Source: Oceanospirillum beijerinckii DSM 7166
GTDB lineage: Bacteria > Pseudomonadota > Gammaproteobacteria > Pseudomonadales > Halomonadaceae
Direction: 5' to 3'
Assembly (NCBI RefSeq): GCF_000422425.1
Contig: NZ_AULT01000032.1
Span: 1-64,000 of the forward strand
DNA length: 64,000 bases
The translations under genes and the position numbers were made by a program. The stretch's first letter is position 1. Each line of letters begins with the position of its first letter. Positions 62,384-64,000 of this stretch are shown here, piece after piece. The notes below the pieces were generated by a model. It was not told the origin of the DNA, made no database searches, and worked only from the letters and a program-made list of their open reading frames with translations.

Positions 62384-62439
62384 GGAATCACTCTTTGACG
62401 GATAGCTGAATGTATTGGTTCAGGTCAAGGAGTGATTCC
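62384..62439 (+). repeat. 16-base inverted repeat, 56-base hairpin
   Basis: GGAATCACTCTTTGAC and GTCAAGGAGTGATTCC pair over 16 bases (one G-T) around a 24-base loop, about 70 bases after the acidic protein stop. No T-tract. Elsewhere 62318-62880 contains no supported gene; AAAGAGGA precedes the next start. Confidence 0.7.
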
Positions 62440-62880
62440 CTGCCCTCCCTTGTAGTTTACTTCAGCATGTTTATTGCCTGAATCCAGTTTTATTTGGCAA
62501 ATGAGCAAACCAACATAAATATTTTCATACTCAGGGGCCCGAGAGGGTAAGGAAATAAATGTTGAAAGCCTTTTGCTCTGGTGCTTAGAGCCTGAAGTAG
62601 CGGTGTTTTTCAACCTTGTTGTCGCCTCAGACAGTAATTTACTTAGACCTTTGCTGCATACAGCATAACTTTTTAATTTTAGTGAGATTTTTCTTAACTC
62701 TGAAGCGAGAAACTTGCTACAGTAGCAGCTAAGTCGCTGAATGGTTCAAGTGACGTATTTTCCCAGATAAATCTCTTTGCTACATGTCCATCAGTAATGA
62801 GTCAAGATGGAGAATGAGGCTAAAGAAGTTTTGTTTGGGGTCAATTCTTTGGATCCTAAAACAAGAAAGAGGACCTATTG

Positions 62881-63114
62881 ATGCGTTTATCGGAAGAGCA
62901 ACATCAGGAAGTCAATATATTGATCCAGTTTAACCTCTCAAGTATGCAGCAGGGGGTTAAAGTGCACTCAGATGCTGATCCTGAAATGATTGAGGCTGCA
63001 AAACGCCTTTATGCTAAAGGATTGATTACTCAGGAAGATGGTGGTTACCTAACCTCGCTGGGTCATACCGCTGCAGAACACGCCCAGGCACTGAAAACGA
63101 TTTTATCTAATTAA
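62881..63114 (+). CDS. TIGR02647 family small protein
   Basis: A 77-residue protein of the TIGR02647 family, restricted mostly to Pseudomonas-like gammaproteobacteria and of unknown function. Family features: QHQEVNILIQFNLSSMQQG, VHSDADPEMIEAAKRLYAKG and DGGYLTSLGHTAAEHAQ. ATG at 62881 with AGAGGA upstream; the TTG one codon earlier is less likely. A perfect hairpin (CTGGACTTAAG/CTTAAGTCCAG) follows at 63140-63167. Confidence 0.88.
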   Translation: MRLSEEQHQEVNILIQFNLSSMQQGVKVHSDADPEMIEAAKRLYAKGLITQEDGGYLTSLGHTAAEHAQALKTILSN

Positions 63115-63139
63115 TTTTCCGCACGCTAATCTCCATATC

Positions 63140-63167
63140 CTGGACTTAAGTAATTGCTTAAGTCCAG
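63140..63167 (+). terminator. terminator-like hairpin after the TIGR02647 gene
   Basis: Perfect 11-base stem with a 6-base loop, no T-tract following. Otherwise 63115-63511 is AT-rich spacer, presumably with the promoter of the next gene. Confidence 0.6.
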
Positions 63168-63511
63168 ACGGCAAACATATTTCACTTAACATGTTTTATC
63201 TTTTTAAAATCAATAATGAACGGTAAAACTGGACTCGCTGGTCTAAGTTAATCAAATAAATTAATTTGATGAATAATTTAGCTTCCTCGGATAAAGCTCT
63301 GTCTCTATCATCCCGTTTGAGAATATTTAATTTAGCCTATCAGGACTAAATAGGCATTGAGTAAAGAACACTGTGTGTTCAGTAACGCCAATGTCTTTTG
63401 AGCTTTCTCCTTCTTTCACAGTGAAGTCATCATACTTTATCTATAGTAAAGATCATGATGTCTGATTTATTGACACTTTTTGAACTAAATAAGACGCTTA
63501 AGGAATCCAAG

Positions 63512-64000
63512 ATGCCCTGTCGACCTCGTCTATTGGCTTTAACCTGTGTGCTAGTAGCAAGCCTGTTTTTATCAGGCTGTAAACCGGAGCAGGAAACTGT
63601 GGAACGAGAACCTGTTATCAGGCCAGTCAAACTCAGTACCATTGGTAGCCTAAGTGTTGCTATGCGTTATTTCCCGGCGGAGTTTGTCGCCAGTGAGGAA
63701 ACCGATCTGACTTTCCGGGTGGCGGGGCAGTTAGAGGCTTTACCTGTAGTTTCAGGGCAGGAGGTGCAGAAAGGTCAGCTATTAGCTGCGCTGGATGATA
63801 AAGATTTTAAACTGAATATCAGTCAACGTCAGACCGCTTATGATCTTGCTAAGTTACAGCAACGGCGTATTAGCGCCATGGTGCAGCAGAAGGCGGCAAC
63901 ACAGTCTCAATTGGATGAGATCAATAATACTGTGAAGCAAGCCGCGACTGCTTTGCAACAGGCTAAAAACCAGCTCTCTTACAGTAAAATTTATGCGCCA
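63512..64000 (+). CDS. RND membrane-fusion lipoprotein, partial
   Basis: Open to the window end (163 codons). ATG at 63512 follows AAGGAATCCAAG. A signal peptide with the lipobox LSGC near residue 23 precedes a lipoyl half (FRVAGQLEALPVVSGQEVQK, GQLLAALDDKDFKLNI) and the first coiled-coil helix (RISAMVQQKAATQSQLDEIN). Related in layout to the gene at 52151 but divergent in sequence. The partner pump must lie beyond the window. Confidence 0.9.
   Translation, partial: MPCRPRLLALTCVLVASLFLSGCKPEQETVEREPVIRPVKLSTIGSLSVAMRYFPAEFVASEETDLTFRVAGQLEALPVVSGQEVQKGQLLAALDDKDFKLNISQRQTAYDLAKLQQRRISAMVQQKAATQSQLDEINNTVKQAATALQQAKNQLSYSKIYAP

Overview
The window looks like a chromosomal segment of a marine-type gammaproteobacterium, probably of the Oceanospirillales/Alteromonadales kind. 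This is inferred from gene content: DctB/DctD with a sodium/dicarboxylate symporter, DNA polymerase II, an ECF biotin transporter with a BirA-type operator, a TIGR02647 protein, REP-like palindromes, and VCR-like attC sequence. No rRNA, tRNA or CRISPR array was seen. Species cannot be named from the sequence alone.

Layout. 1-4.6 kb is a graveyard of mobile DNA: an IS5-type transposase fragment, a complete IS21-family element (istA/istB), the 5' part of a group II intron with a broken reverse transcriptase, a yefM/yoeB toxin-antitoxin pair next to an attC-like end, and the 3' end of another group II intron. 4.6-10 kb holds single genes: a periplasmic cytochrome, a methyltransferase, a frameshifted acetyltransferase, a GFA protein, a secreted hydrolase lacking its expected nucleophile, and msrA. 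10-12.3 kb is a bioMNY biotin transporter preceded by a BirA-like operator. 12.3-15.2 kb is a fused alpha/beta E1 dehydrogenase bracketed by inverted copies of a REP-pair repeat. 15.4-27.2 kb carries polB (possible LexA box), a MocR-type regulator divergent from an EamA exporter, and redox, aldehyde dehydrogenase and housekeeping genes.

27.3-32.4 kb is a coherent C4-dicarboxylate module: DctB/DctD two-component genes, a near-consensus sigma-54 promoter with an upstream dyad, and an SLC13/DASS symporter ending in a strong terminator. 32.5-36.2 kb is an AT-richer two-gene operon encoding an OLD-family ATPase/TOPRIM nuclease and a UvrD-like helicase, the architecture of a Gabija anti-phage system.

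36.5-50.8 kb contains an rRNA-methyltransferase-like gene, an EamA/Crp pair, an arylamine N-acetyltransferase, a DUF917/hydantoin-racemase operon, a 1033-residue HTH-cyclase-like-STAND-TPR regulator, an unrecognised 159-residue protein divergent from an orphan ATP-grasp ligase, and a second aldehyde dehydrogenase. 50.8-56.5 kb has a MEKHLA protein and a TetR-controlled RND efflux pair with overlapping palindromic operators. 57.3-62.3 kb is an unexplained run of three accessory genes: a permuted papain-like protein, a GHSHGG alpha/beta hydrolase, and a very acidic protein of three ~110-residue repeats. The window ends inside another RND membrane-fusion lipoprotein gene.
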